Shown here piece by piece: positions 1-7,338 of a stretch of DNA of 12,772 nt. This DNA comes from Vicinamibacteria bacterium. GTDB lineage: Bacteria; Acidobacteriota; Vicinamibacteria; Fen-336; JAGNNV01. Numbering within the stretch: the stretch's first letter is position 1; every line of letters starts with the position of its first letter. A program made the translations under genes and the position numbers. The notes under the pieces were generated by a model. That model saw only the letters and a program-made list of their open reading frames with translations. It ran no database searches and was not told the DNA's origin. The DNA is taken from contig JAENWE010000014.1 of assembly GCA_016650185.1 (NCBI GenBank), positions 1-12,772 of the forward strand, given 5' to 3'.

Positions 1-699
1 CTCCGGCAGGCCACGCTGGAGGAGGCCTATGAGGTGGTTCACGCCATCGAAACCGGCGATGCCTTGAACCTCAAGGAAGAGCTGGGCGACATCCTCCTGC
101 ACGTGGTCTTCCACTCGGATATCGCCAGGCGGACCGGCGAATTCACCATAGACGACGTGATCGCGTCGGTGGCGGACAAGATGGTTCGCCGGCATCCTCA
201 TGTTTTCGGGACAGTGGAGGCCGCGACGTCCGAGGCCGTCTTGCGGAACTGGGAAGAACTGAAACGGCTGGAGCGAGCCGCCAAGGGCTCCGAGGACCAT
301 TCGTCGTTGCTGGAAGCGGTTCATCGGCACACGCCGGCCGTCATGGAGAGCCAGGCTCTCTCCGAGAAGGCGGCCAAAGTCGGCTTCGACTGGAACAGAC
401 CGGAGGACGTACGGGGAAAAATCGAGGAAGAGCTGAACGAAATCTCGGCCGTCATGCTCGAACCCGAAGAAGGCAGGCAGGGACGCCTCGAGGACGAGAT
501 GGGCGATTTGCTGTTCGCCGTGATTAACCTGGGCCGCAAGCTGGGAGTGGACGCAGAAACCGCGCTCCGAAGGACGAATCGGAAGTTCAGATCGCGTTTC
601 GCGTTCGTAGAGGAGGGGTTGCGGAAAGAAGGGAAGACCCCAAAAGAGGCGACGCTCGACGAAATGGAAGCCCTTTGGCAGTCCGCGAAGATCAAATAG
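1..699 (+). CDS. mazG: Nucleoside triphosphate pyrophosphohydrolase MazG (5' end missing)
   Basis: MazG hydrolyses (d)NTPs to the monophosphate and pyrophosphate, which cleans the nucleotide pool in the cytoplasm. The reading frame is open from base 1 with no start codon, so the N-terminus lies outside the window; 232 residues are visible (E. coli MazG has 263). Both halves of the tandem all-helical MazG fold are present. The N-terminal copy has EExxE at visible residues 7-11 and ExxD at 27-30. The C-terminal copy has EExxE at 143-147 and ExxD at 166-169, followed by a typical tail with an NRKFRSRF segment. Metal-binding acidic residues are intact in both copies, so the enzyme looks functional. 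The gene ends 91 nt before rnd, and I see no strong terminator between them. Identification is by recognised family motifs. Confidence 0.95.
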   Translation, partial: LRQATLEEAYEVVHAIETGDALNLKEELGDILLHVVFHSDIARRTGEFTIDDVIASVADKMVRRHPHVFGTVEAATSEAVLRNWEELKRLERAAKGSEDHSSLLEAVHRHTPAVMESQALSEKAAKVGFDWNRPEDVRGKIEEELNEISAVMLEPEEGRQGRLEDEMGDLLFAVINLGRKLGVDAETALRRTNRKFRSRFAFVEEGLRKEGKTPKEATLDEMEALWQSAKIK

Positions 700-728
700 C
701 CGAGCAGCTCCTTGGCGACGTGGCGGTC

Positions 729-759
729 GTGACGCAGCGAGCGCGAGCCTCTCTATACT
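729..759 (+). promoter_or_regulatory. Possible sigma-70-type promoter for rnd
   Basis: A good -10 box, TATACT, lies at 754-759. The best -35 candidate is GTGACG at 729-734 (4 of 6 matches), but the 19-nt spacer is long. Transcription would start near 766, about 25 nt before the rnd TTG start. It sits in the only gap between mazG and rnd. This is inferred from sequence alone. Confidence 0.35.
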
Positions 760-790
760 CAAAGCAACGCCACGGAATCTGGACCCCCAT

Positions 791-1918
791 TTGACTCCCG
801 CCATTCGATCGACCAACGACCACGCGTTCCAACAACTCCTGGGTGAGGCCTCCTTCGGCCGGGCGATTGCCATCGACACCGAGTCGGACAGCCTGTACCA
901 CTATCACCAGAAAGTCTGCCTCATCCAGATCGCCACCGAGGCCGGATCGTCCTATCTCCTCGACCCTCTCGAAGGCTTTCCGGTCGAAGCACTGCGGATT
1001 CTGCTGGAGAACCCGAACCTCACCAAGGTCTTTCATGGCGCCGACTACGACATCGCCCTTCTGAAGGCGAAAGCCTCCATCAGTATCCGCAACGTCTACG
1101 ACACCATGATCGCCGCGAAGTTCCTGGGCCGCACGGAAGTGGGTCTGCAGGCGACCCTCCGCGACGAACTCGGGCTCACCATCTCCAAGGGCAACCAGAA
1201 GGACGACTGGTCGGCTCGACCGCTCTCGGAAGAGCAGCAGAACTATGCCTTGACCGACGTGAGCCATCTTCTCGAGGTGGTGGCGAAACAGCGGGAGGGC
1301 CTAGAGGAGAAGGGTCGCCTCCATTGGGTTCAGGAGGAGTGCCTGGCCCTCGAGTCGCTGAACGGCCTCCCCGAAAAGGCCATTCCGCGGGAAGTGTTTC
1401 GCGACGTCAAGGGGGTGAGCGCGTTGCCGCCCCGGGCCCTCGCCATCTTCCGCGAACTGATGGCGTGTCGCGAGGTGATCGCGGCGGAGATCGATCTGCC
1501 GCCCTTCCGAGTCGCGGTCAACGAGGCGCTCCTGTCGCTCGCCCGATCCGAGAAGGATGGCGGCGACGAGGCGGTCCTCGCGAACATCCGGAAGCGTGAC
1601 TATGTCGATCGCTTCCGGGACGCCTTGCGCCTCGGCCTTGACATTCTCGAGGGCGACCTCCCAACCCTGGAACGCGGCCGGCGGATCGAACTGCCCCTGA
1701 AGCAGCAGCGGCGGGTCGCGGCGATCAAGGAATGGCGCAAAGCCGCGTCCGCCCGGATGGGTCTCGAGCTTTCGTTGGTGATCCCCCAACGACTCATCGA
1801 CAAGATCGCGGAGGCGAATCCCGCGAGCCTCGCCGAACTGTCCGCGGTCGAGGGCCTGCGGCGATGGAGGGTGGAGGCGTTCGGCGAGGAGATCCTCAGA
1901 CTCATACGCAAGCCGTGA
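791..1918 (+). CDS. rnd: Ribonuclease D
   Basis: RNase D is a 3'-to-5' exoribonuclease of the DEDDy family that trims tRNA precursors and other small RNAs. From the TTG at 791 the protein has 375 residues, the same length as E. coli RNase D. The exonuclease domain covers about residues 5-170. Exo I is D29-T-E31, Exo II lies in the HGADYD segment (D87 best matches the catalytic Asp), and Exo III is Y152-x3-D156. An HRDC nucleic-acid-binding region follows from about 205 to 285, and a second helical HRDC-like region fills the C-terminus. No ATG lies upstream in frame close to the conserved N-terminus, so TTG is the best start, although it lacks a strong Shine-Dalgarno. The stop overlaps the GTG start of the next gene, which suggests translational coupling. 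Confidence 0.92.
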   Translation: MTPAIRSTNDHAFQQLLGEASFGRAIAIDTESDSLYHYHQKVCLIQIATEAGSSYLLDPLEGFPVEALRILLENPNLTKVFHGADYDIALLKAKASISIRNVYDTMIAAKFLGRTEVGLQATLRDELGLTISKGNQKDDWSARPLSEEQQNYALTDVSHLLEVVAKQREGLEEKGRLHWVQEECLALESLNGLPEKAIPREVFRDVKGVSALPPRALAIFRELMACREVIAAEIDLPPFRVAVNEALLSLARSEKDGGDEAVLANIRKRDYVDRFRDALRLGLDILEGDLPTLERGRRIELPLKQQRRVAAIKEWRKAASARMGLELSLVIPQRLIDKIAEANPASLAELSAVEGLRRWRVEAFGEEILRLIRKP

Positions 1919-2742
1919 CCCGCCGCCGGCTCGCCGCATTGCGGGCGTTTCTGAACCGCGCTTACGCGGAGTACGACGCGCGGTGGATCGAACCCGACCC
2001 GGTTCAGTTCGTGTGGCGGTACGAGCGGCGGGAAGATCGCGAGGTGGCCGGGCTCGTGGCTTCATCGCTCGCCTACGGCACGGTCAAGCAGATCAAACGG
2101 AGCGTCGAGTCGGTCCTGTCTACCCTGGGCCCCCGCCCGGCCCGCGCCCTCGACTCGCTCGACGCGCATCAGGCCCTCCACTCGCTGGAAGGCTTCAAGC
2201 ATCGGTTCAACGACGCCGTGGACGTCGCGTGCCTGCTCATCTTCATTCGCGAGATTCGGCGTTCAGCGGGGTCGATCGAAAACTTCTTCGCTCCCGAAGG
2301 CAACGTAGCGGATCTCCGAGCGGCCCTCACGGAGTTCGTGGCTCGCACTCTGGCCCTGCCGCGCGACTTCCTGTACGGTCGCGGGTCCCTACCCCAAGGC
2401 GCGGGCGTGCGGTTCTTCTTCCCTTCTCCCCGGGACGGAAGCGCCTGCAAGCGACTCTGCCTCTTCCTGCGCTGGATGGTTCGGGCCGATAGCGTCGATC
2501 CAGGGGGTTGGACCCGGGTTCCGCGCTCGGCCCTTCTCATTCCCCTGGACGCCCACATCATCAACATTGGTCGAAAGGCGAAGCTCACACGCCGGGTGTC
2601 GCCGGGCTGGAAGATGAGCGAGGACATCACCGCCACCCTGCGAGCCTGCGATCCGGACGATCCGGTGAAATACGACTTCGCCCTCCACCGCATCGGTCTG
2701 TTCAAGCGCGAGGCCGACCTTCTGTCCCTTCGCAGCGCATAG
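1915..2742 (+). CDS. TIGR02757 / DUF2400 family protein
   Basis: This 275-residue protein matches the TIGR02757 (DUF2400) family, whose function has not been firmly established. Family-like segments include the N-terminal YAEYD and the WIEPDPVQFVWRY stretch, then AGLVASSLAYG. In the C-terminal half are a KRLCLFLRWMVR segment, IPLDAHIINIGRKAKLTRR, and DPDDPVKYDFALHRIG. The helical, basic C-terminal part with the LDAH segment recalls the helix-hairpin-helix DNA glycosylase fold, which is only a hint. The frame stays open upstream inside rnd, but homology begins just after the GTG at 1915-1917. This GTG shares GTGA with the rnd stop, so I chose it as the start. Its coupling to RNase D suggests co-translation but does not prove a nucleic-acid role. 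Confidence 0.88.
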   Translation: MTRRRLAALRAFLNRAYAEYDARWIEPDPVQFVWRYERREDREVAGLVASSLAYGTVKQIKRSVESVLSTLGPRPARALDSLDAHQALHSLEGFKHRFNDAVDVACLLIFIREIRRSAGSIENFFAPEGNVADLRAALTEFVARTLALPRDFLYGRGSLPQGAGVRFFFPSPRDGSACKRLCLFLRWMVRADSVDPGGWTRVPRSALLIPLDAHIINIGRKAKLTRRVSPGWKMSEDITATLRACDPDDPVKYDFALHRIGLFKREADLLSLRSA

Positions 2743-2759
2743 CAAGCCCCAACTACAAT
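2729..2759 (+). promoter_or_regulatory. Weak candidate promoter for the SDR gene
   Basis: TACAAT at 2754-2759 resembles a -10 box and is identical to the candidate upstream of speA. The only -35-like hexamer, TTCGCA at 2729-2734, is poor and 19 nt away, inside the end of the preceding gene. A start near 2766 would leave only about 7 nt before the ATG at 2773, where no Shine-Dalgarno is visible. The transcript could therefore be nearly leaderless. Confidence 0.25.
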
Positions 2760-2772
2760 CAGTCGGCCCCTC

Positions 2773-3606
2773 ATGCCCAGTCCCCATCTTGACCCCGACG
2801 AAACCGTACGCCACGATCAATTGAAATTCGACTTCGCCAGAAGGCCGCTGGCCGGCCGAGTGATCCTGGTTTCGGGGGGCACCGGCGGCCTCGGAGCCGC
2901 CACCGCGGCCCTGCTCATCCACGAAGGCGCCTATCCCATCCTCGGCTATCACACCAACAAGGGGCGCGCCGAGCTGGTTCAGCAACGACTTCAGGATCTG
3001 TATGCCGGACCGGTAGCGCTCACCCAGGGCGACATCACAGGGGCCGCGGGGCGGCGACGTCAGGTGGAGGACGCTCAAAGGCTGAAGGGGCGAATCGACG
3101 GCCTGGTCGTCTGCGCCGGCGATCCCGCGCGCGCGCGGACCCAGGACCTCGAATCCCCCGCTTTTCAAGAAGCCCTCGACCGGAACGCCGTGGGCCCCCT
3201 GCTTCTGGCCCGCGATGTGGCCCTGGCCATGCAGGATCGGTCCACCGGCGGGGCCATCGTCCTCCTCTCCAGCATGCAGGGCGCCTATCCCTTCGAAGGC
3301 TCTCTCGCTTACGGCACGTCGAAGGCGGCGCTCATCCATGGCGCAAAGGTCCTGGCCAAGGACTTCGGCGGCCGTTCCCGCATCAACATCAACGTGGTGG
3401 CGCCGGGCGTGACCTCAGTGGGAATGGCCCGGGCATCGGTGGATTCGGGCAAATACGACGGAATGATCGATGCGGGGGTGATCCCGCGCTTCGGCCGACC
3501 GGAAGACGTGGCCCGCGCCGTAGGACTCCTGCTGGATCCGGAGAGCTACATCACCGGCCAGGTGATCATGGTGGACGGCGGCCTGACCCTGCGGCGGGAT
3601 CTGTAA
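2773..3606 (+). CDS. SDR family NAD(P)-dependent oxidoreductase
   Basis: This 277-residue classical short-chain dehydrogenase/reductase resembles FabG-like 3-oxoacyl reductases and sugar-acid dehydrogenases; the substrate cannot be read from the sequence. The Rossmann nucleotide-binding motif is SGGTGGLG at residues 34-41, preceded by about 25 extra N-terminal residues. The central NAG-like motif appears as CAGD in the VVCAGD segment. The catalytic set is S167, Y180 and K184, with the usual YxxxK and a Ser-Tyr spacing of 13. The C-terminus ends with the family's VDGGL signature. All key residues are present, so it should be active. It starts 30 nt after the DUF2400 gene and could be co-transcribed with it. 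FabG itself is possible but unsupported, since no fatty-acid synthesis genes (acpP, fabD, fabF) are adjacent. Confidence 0.9.
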   Translation: MPSPHLDPDETVRHDQLKFDFARRPLAGRVILVSGGTGGLGAATAALLIHEGAYPILGYHTNKGRAELVQQRLQDLYAGPVALTQGDITGAAGRRRQVEDAQRLKGRIDGLVVCAGDPARARTQDLESPAFQEALDRNAVGPLLLARDVALAMQDRSTGGAIVLLSSMQGAYPFEGSLAYGTSKAALIHGAKVLAKDFGGRSRININVVAPGVTSVGMARASVDSGKYDGMIDAGVIPRFGRPEDVARAVGLLLDPESYITGQVIMVDGGLTLRRDL

Positions 3607-3643
3607 AAGTCCCTCGGGTGGGCGACCGCCCTCATGTGGCGAT

Positions 3644-3673
3644 TTGACGCAAAAAGCCTCAGCCAACGAAACT
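3644..3673 (+). promoter_or_regulatory. Weak candidate promoter before the DsbA-like gene
   Basis: TTGACG at 3644-3649 is a near-consensus -35 box. The paired -10 is weak: GAAACT at 3668-3673 after an 18-nt spacer. Transcription would begin around 3680, almost at the ATG at 3682. The element lies inside the longer version of the reading frame that starts at 3634, which slightly favours the shorter protein. Confidence 0.22.
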
Positions 3674-3681
3674 GGCAGGCT

Positions 3682-4791
3682 ATGAAACACTTTTGGGCTC
3701 TCCTGGCGATTTCGTTCTCGGCGACCGCGTGCAATCAGGCCAGCGCGACCGTCGAGGCGAGCGCCGCCGGCAAGCCGGACGACAGCCAGGTGGCAGCCAA
3801 GATCGGCGCGCGTTCCTTCTCCAACGCGGATCTGGATACGCGCATCAAGAACGAGATGTCCACGTTGCGCGCCCGCGCCGACGCCGCGGAAGCCCAGATC
3901 AAATCCCAACTCGATGACCTCCAGCGACAGGTCCAGGAGCAGGAGTACAACCTTCGAAAGAAGGCCTTGAGCGAGGTTCTCTTCGACATGGAGGCCCAGT
4001 CGAAGGGTGTCGATCGTAATACCCTGGTCGAGCAGGAAGTGACCTCCAAGGGTTCGCAGGTTTTGCCCCACGAAATAGACGCGCTTTGGGAGACCGTCAA
4101 GTCCGGCGCACGGGGAGCCACGAAGGAGCAGATGCGATCGCAACTTCAGACCATGGTGGTCCAGCGAAAGACCGAGAGCGAGCTCGCGCGCTACCAACTG
4201 GCCTTGTTCAAGAAATACCACGTCTCCTTCGTGGGCTTGCAGCCGGCGCGGAAGACCGTGGCGGTTCCGTCCGACGCTCCGGTTCTCGGCCCCAAAGACG
4301 CGCCGATCACCATCGTGGAGTTCACCGACTACCAGTGCCCCTACTGCCAGCAGGCCCAGCAATACGTGGACCGGGTGATGGAGGTGTACAAGGACAAGGT
4401 GCGGCTGGTCTATCAGGAGTTTCCCCTCGACTTCCACGCCCAGGCGATGCCTGCGGGCGTGGCCGCGCGTTGCGCGGGGGAGCAGGGCAAGTTCTGGGAG
4501 ATGCACACGAGCATGCTTAGCGCTCCGGGCGCGTTCGACAAAACTGACCTCGAGAGCCGCGCAAGGAATCTTGGGATCGACACCACCCGGTTCAACACGT
4601 GCGTGGCCTCAGGGCGGTTCGACCCGGTTATCCAAAAGGCGATCGAGAACGGGCGATCGGTGGGGGTGAGCGGGACGCCGACCTTCTTCCTGAACGGACG
4701 CACCTTCTCCGGAGCCCAGCCCTTCGAAGTCTTCGAGCGCATGATCGAAGAAGAGCTCGCCATGGCCCCGGGAAATCGGGCCGGCAATTAG
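3682..4791 (+). CDS. DsbA-like thiol oxidoreductase lipoprotein with SurA-like N-terminal region
   Basis: The product is probably a 369-residue envelope protein. Residues 1-17 look like a lipoprotein signal: one Lys, a hydrophobic stretch and Cys17 in SATAC, an atypical lipobox. Starting at the upstream ATG (3634) would add 16 polar residues before this signal, so I prefer 3682. Residues about 35-195 are charged, helical and coiled-coil-like. Their pattern (VAAKIGARSFSNADLDTRI, then a helix leading to a KALSEVLFDMEAQ segment) resembles the SurA/PrsA-type chaperone N-domain. From about 205 to the end is a DsbA-type thioredoxin fold with active site C219-P-Y-C222, the cis-proline in GTP at 331-333, and two further Cys in a spacing often seen in DsbA-family proteins. 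It may form or shuffle disulfides in client proteins that its N-region binds. The redox direction and partner are unknown, and no DsbB or DsbD gene is nearby. Confidence 0.85.
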   Translation: MKHFWALLAISFSATACNQASATVEASAAGKPDDSQVAAKIGARSFSNADLDTRIKNEMSTLRARADAAEAQIKSQLDDLQRQVQEQEYNLRKKALSEVLFDMEAQSKGVDRNTLVEQEVTSKGSQVLPHEIDALWETVKSGARGATKEQMRSQLQTMVVQRKTESELARYQLALFKKYHVSFVGLQPARKTVAVPSDAPVLGPKDAPITIVEFTDYQCPYCQQAQQYVDRVMEVYKDKVRLVYQEFPLDFHAQAMPAGVAARCAGEQGKFWEMHTSMLSAPGAFDKTDLESRARNLGIDTTRFNTCVASGRFDPVIQKAIENGRSVGVSGTPTFFLNGRTFSGAQPFEVFERMIEEELAMAPGNRAGN

Positions 4792-4800
4792 GCACCCTCT

Positions 4801-4830
4801 GCTGGCCTGGTTCCAAACCACCGGACCAGC
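4801..4830 (+). repeat. Imperfect inverted repeat before speA (operator or hairpin)
   Basis: The arms GCTGG (4801-4805) and CCAGC (4826-4830) pair exactly. Inside them TGGTT (4808-4812) and AACCA (4816-4820) pair around a 3-nt loop, and CC at 4806-4807 can pair with GG at 4823-4824 if small bulges are allowed. It lies 9 nt after the DsbA-like gene and is not followed by a T-run, so it is a poor intrinsic terminator. It covers the likely -35 position of the speA promoter, where a repressor site would fit. Confidence 0.4.
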
Positions 4831-4839
4831 GATTACAAT
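4811..4839 (+). promoter_or_regulatory. Candidate promoter for speA-yajQ
   Basis: TACAAT at 4834-4839 is a good -10 box. TTCCAA at 4811-4816 sits 17 nt upstream but matches the -35 consensus at only 3 of 6 positions. The expected start is near 4846, giving a leader of about 66 nt before the TTG at 4912. The -35 lies inside the inverted repeat at 4801-4830, which suggests control by a DNA-binding protein. Confidence 0.4.
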
Positions 4840-4895
4840 GCGCGCGCTTCGCTCCGTTTCTTGCGGGCGAGACGTACTTTCCCAATAGGCGCAAT

Positions 4896-4900
4896 AGGAG
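4896..4900 (+). promoter_or_regulatory. Ribosome binding site that decides the speA start
   Basis: AGGAG at 4896-4900 is followed, 11 nt later, by an in-frame TTG at 4912. The spacing is slightly long. The alternative TTG at 4861 has no recognisable Shine-Dalgarno, and its extra 17 residues do not resemble SpeA. Confidence 0.5.
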
Positions 4901-4911
4901 CTCATAAAGAG

Positions 4912-6828
4912 TTGGCTCAACAGACAGACCTTCGGGCTTGGACGATCAAGGACGCCTCCGAGCTTTATAACGTCGCCGGATGGGGCAAGGACTTCTTCTC
5001 CATCAACGACGCCGGCCACGTCCAGGTAACGCCGCAGGGTCCGGGGAGAGGAGCCATCGACCTCAAGGAGTTGGTCGAGGATCTGAAGAGCCGAGGCAAC
5101 AAGCTGCCCATCCTGATCCGTTTCTCCGACATTCTGAAGTTTCGGATCGAGCAGCTCTTCGGCGCCTTCAACTCGGCCATCGCCGAGCACGATTACAAGG
5201 GACGATTCCGCGGGGTCTACCCGATCAAGGTCAATCAGCAACGGCATGTGGTCGAAGAGTTGATTGAATACGGCGCTCCCTACGGCCTCGGAATCGAAGC
5301 GGGAAGCAAGCCCGAGCTTCTGGTCGCCCTCGCCCTCCACGAGAACGCGGACGCCTACATCCTCTGCAACGGGTACAAGGACAAGGCCTACATCGAAACC
5401 GCCCTCCTCGCCCAGAAATTGGGCCGCCAGGTGATCATCACGGTCGACCGTGCTCAGGAGATCGACACCATCATCGCCTGCTCCCGCGAGCTGGACGTGC
5501 GCCCGGTCATCGGGGTGCGCGCGCGCTTGTCCACCAAGGGAGCGGGGAAATGGGTGGAGTCGACCGGCGACCGATCGAAATTCGGCCTGACCACGGGCGA
5601 GATGGTCGATGCGGTTGAGAAGCTGCGGCAGGAGGGAATGCTCGACTGCCTGCAACTCCTCCACTTCCACATCGGCTCCCAGATCACGGCCATCCGCGCC
5701 ATCCGCGACGCCATGCGCGAGGCGTCGCGCATCTTCGTGGAGCTTCATCTGATGGGGGCCAACATGCGGGTGATCGACTGCGGCGGGGGCCTCGGCGTCG
5801 ACTACGACGGCAGCCAGACCAACTTCCACAGCTCGGTCAACTATTCCCTCGCCGAATACGCCCGCGACATCGTCTCGGAAATCAGCGAAGCCTGCGCCGC
5901 CAAGGGCGTCCCCCATCCGGATATCGTCACCGAATCCGGCCGGGCTCTGGTGGCTCATCATTCGGTGCTCATCTTCAACGTCCTCGGGTCGAACGAGATC
6001 CTGGCGGGCCAGGCCCCGGAACTGGTGGGCGCCGACGAACACCGATTGATTCAGCAGCTCTACGAGACCTACATGAACGTCTCGCGGAAGAACTTCCAGG
6101 AGAGCTACCACGACGCCCTTCAGCTCAAGGAGCAGGCGGTGTCGGCCTTCACCCTGGGCGTGCTCGGCCTGCGCGAACGGGCCCGGGTCGAGAAACTTTT
6201 CTGGGCGGTCTGCGAGCGCATCCTCAAGATCGTTCGTGATCTCGAGTACGTGCCCGACGAACTGGAAGGACTGGAAAGGCAGCTCTGCGACACCTACTAC
6301 TGCAACTTCTCGCTCTTCCAGTCGATGCCCGATCATTGGGCGGTGAAGCAGCTTTTCCCCACCATGCCCATCGAACGTCTCGACAAGCAGCCCATGCGGC
6401 GGGGGGTTCTCGCCGATCTCACCTGCGACAGCGACGGCAAGATGTCCGAATTCATCGACCTGCGCGACGTGAAGCACTTCCTGCCTTTGCATGCCATGAA
6501 TGGCGAGCCGTACCACATCGCCTCCTTCCTGGTGGGCGCCTACCAGGAGATCCTGGGCGACCTCCACAACCTTTTCGGCGACACTGACGCGGTGCACGTG
6601 AAGCTCACGGAAGATGGATACAGCGTCCAGCACGTGGTCGAGGGCGACTCGGTGACCGAGGTCTTGTCCTACGTCCAATACAACAAGGATGATCTCCTCG
6701 CTCGCGTCCGCCGCGCGGTCGAGGTCGCCCTCCGCGAGAAACGTCTCACGATGGCCGAATCGGGCCGCCTGATGAAGCGGTACGAAGAAGGCCTCGAGGG
6801 ATATACCTACCTCACCTCTGAGGGATAA
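4912..6828 (+). CDS. speA: Biosynthetic arginine decarboxylase (SpeA type)
   Basis: SpeA decarboxylates L-arginine to agmatine with pyridoxal phosphate (PLP), the first step of the agmatine route to putrescine and spermidine. With the TTG at 4912 the protein has 638 residues (E. coli SpeA has 658) and is alignable along its full length. The PLP lysine is K106 in YPIKVNQ. CNGYKD, HFHIGSQ (near residue 251) and CGGGLGVDYDGS form the alanine-racemase-like PLP barrel. The C-terminal domain carries NFSLFQSMPDHW and the catalytic C505 in TCDSDG, then FLVGAYQEILGDLHNLFGD and the terminal GYTYL. The central helical insertion typical of large bacterial arginine decarboxylases is present. It is first in a likely two-gene unit with yajQ. 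No agmatine-processing gene (speB, aguA, aguB) is in the window. Confidence 0.96.
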   Translation: MAQQTDLRAWTIKDASELYNVAGWGKDFFSINDAGHVQVTPQGPGRGAIDLKELVEDLKSRGNKLPILIRFSDILKFRIEQLFGAFNSAIAEHDYKGRFRGVYPIKVNQQRHVVEELIEYGAPYGLGIEAGSKPELLVALALHENADAYILCNGYKDKAYIETALLAQKLGRQVIITVDRAQEIDTIIACSRELDVRPVIGVRARLSTKGAGKWVESTGDRSKFGLTTGEMVDAVEKLRQEGMLDCLQLLHFHIGSQITAIRAIRDAMREASRIFVELHLMGANMRVIDCGGGLGVDYDGSQTNFHSSVNYSLAEYARDIVSEISEACAAKGVPHPDIVTESGRALVAHHSVLIFNVLGSNEILAGQAPELVGADEHRLIQQLYETYMNVSRKNFQESYHDALQLKEQAVSAFTLGVLGLRERARVEKLFWAVCERILKIVRDLEYVPDELEGLERQLCDTYYCNFSLFQSMPDHWAVKQLFPTMPIERLDKQPMRRGVLADLTCDSDGKMSEFIDLRDVKHFLPLHAMNGEPYHIASFLVGAYQEILGDLHNLFGDTDAVHVKLTEDGYSVQHVVEGDSVTEVLSYVQYNKDDLLARVRRAVEVALREKRLTMAESGRLMKRYEEGLEGYTYLTSEG

Positions 6829-6837
6829 AGGGAAGCC

Positions 6838-7326
6838 ATGGCTGAAAGCTCCTTCGACATCGTCAGCGAGATCGACCAGCAGGAAGTGAAGAACGCCGTT
6901 GCCCAGGCGCTCAAGGAAATCCAGACCCGGTACGACCTCAAGGACTCGAAGTCCGACATCGCCATCGGCGACCGGGAACTCACTCTCACTTCGGTCGACG
7001 AGTACAAGCTCAAGGCGGTGCGCGACATCCTGGAGAGCAAGCTGATGAAGCGCGGCATCTCCATCAAGGCGCTGACCTACCAGGATCCGGAGTCCGCCCT
7101 CGGCGGCACGGTCCGCCAGAAGGTCGCGATGCAGAACGGAATCCCGATCGAAAAGGCCAGGGAGATCGTGAAGCTCATCAAGAACAGCAAGATGAAGGTG
7201 CAGGCCGCGATCCAGGGCGAGCAGTTGCGCGTGACCGGCAAGAGCCGGGACGACCTGCAGGCCCTCATGACCATGCTTCGGGGCGCCAAACTGGACATCG
7301 ACATGCAGTTCACGAACTACCGGTAG
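6838..7326 (+). CDS. yajQ: YajQ family cyclic di-GMP-binding protein
   Basis: The gene encodes 162 residues, the normal YajQ length. YajQ-family proteins have two ferredoxin-like domains and bind nucleotides; the Xanthomonas member binds cyclic di-GMP and acts with a transcription factor. Recognisable segments are the N-terminal SSFDIVSEID, then EVKNAVAQALKEIQTRYD, and SDIAIGDRELTLTS. Further on are the MKRGISIKAL stretch, GGTVRQKV, GIPIEKAREIVKLIK, and the C-terminal GKSRDDLQALMTMLR with a final DIDMQFTNYR. The ATG at 6838 has an AAAGGGA Shine-Dalgarno at 6827-6833 with about 4 nt spacing, overlapping the speA stop. The 9-nt gap indicates co-transcription with speA. Binding of cyclic di-GMP by this protein is assumed from the family and not visible in the sequence. 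Confidence 0.95.
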   Translation: MAESSFDIVSEIDQQEVKNAVAQALKEIQTRYDLKDSKSDIAIGDRELTLTSVDEYKLKAVRDILESKLMKRGISIKALTYQDPESALGGTVRQKVAMQNGIPIEKAREIVKLIKNSKMKVQAAIQGEQLRVTGKSRDDLQALMTMLRGAKLDIDMQFTNYR

Positions 7327-7338
7327 CGCTGAAAGCGC
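7326..7338 (+). other. Small hairpin at the yajQ stop codon
   Basis: GCGCT (7326-7330) pairs with AGCGC (7334-7338) around a GAA loop, beginning in the yajQ stop codon. No T-run follows, so a terminator call is weak. The 168-nt stretch from here to the preferred start at 7495 otherwise holds only a -10-like TAAGAT at 7368-7373 without a credible -35. Confidence 0.2.

Noticed and set aside
3606..3640. GGGC/GCCC hairpin after the SDR gene as a terminator
   Set aside because: The stem is only about 4 bp with no T-run.
4838..4888. A 16-codon mini-frame with three Arg codons in the speA leader, a possible arginine-sensing leader peptide
   Set aside because: Its ATG overlaps the -10 box TACAAT, so it would not be in the mRNA from that promoter. 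It has no Shine-Dalgarno, and the Arg codons are not clustered. It would become interesting only if transcription starts further upstream.
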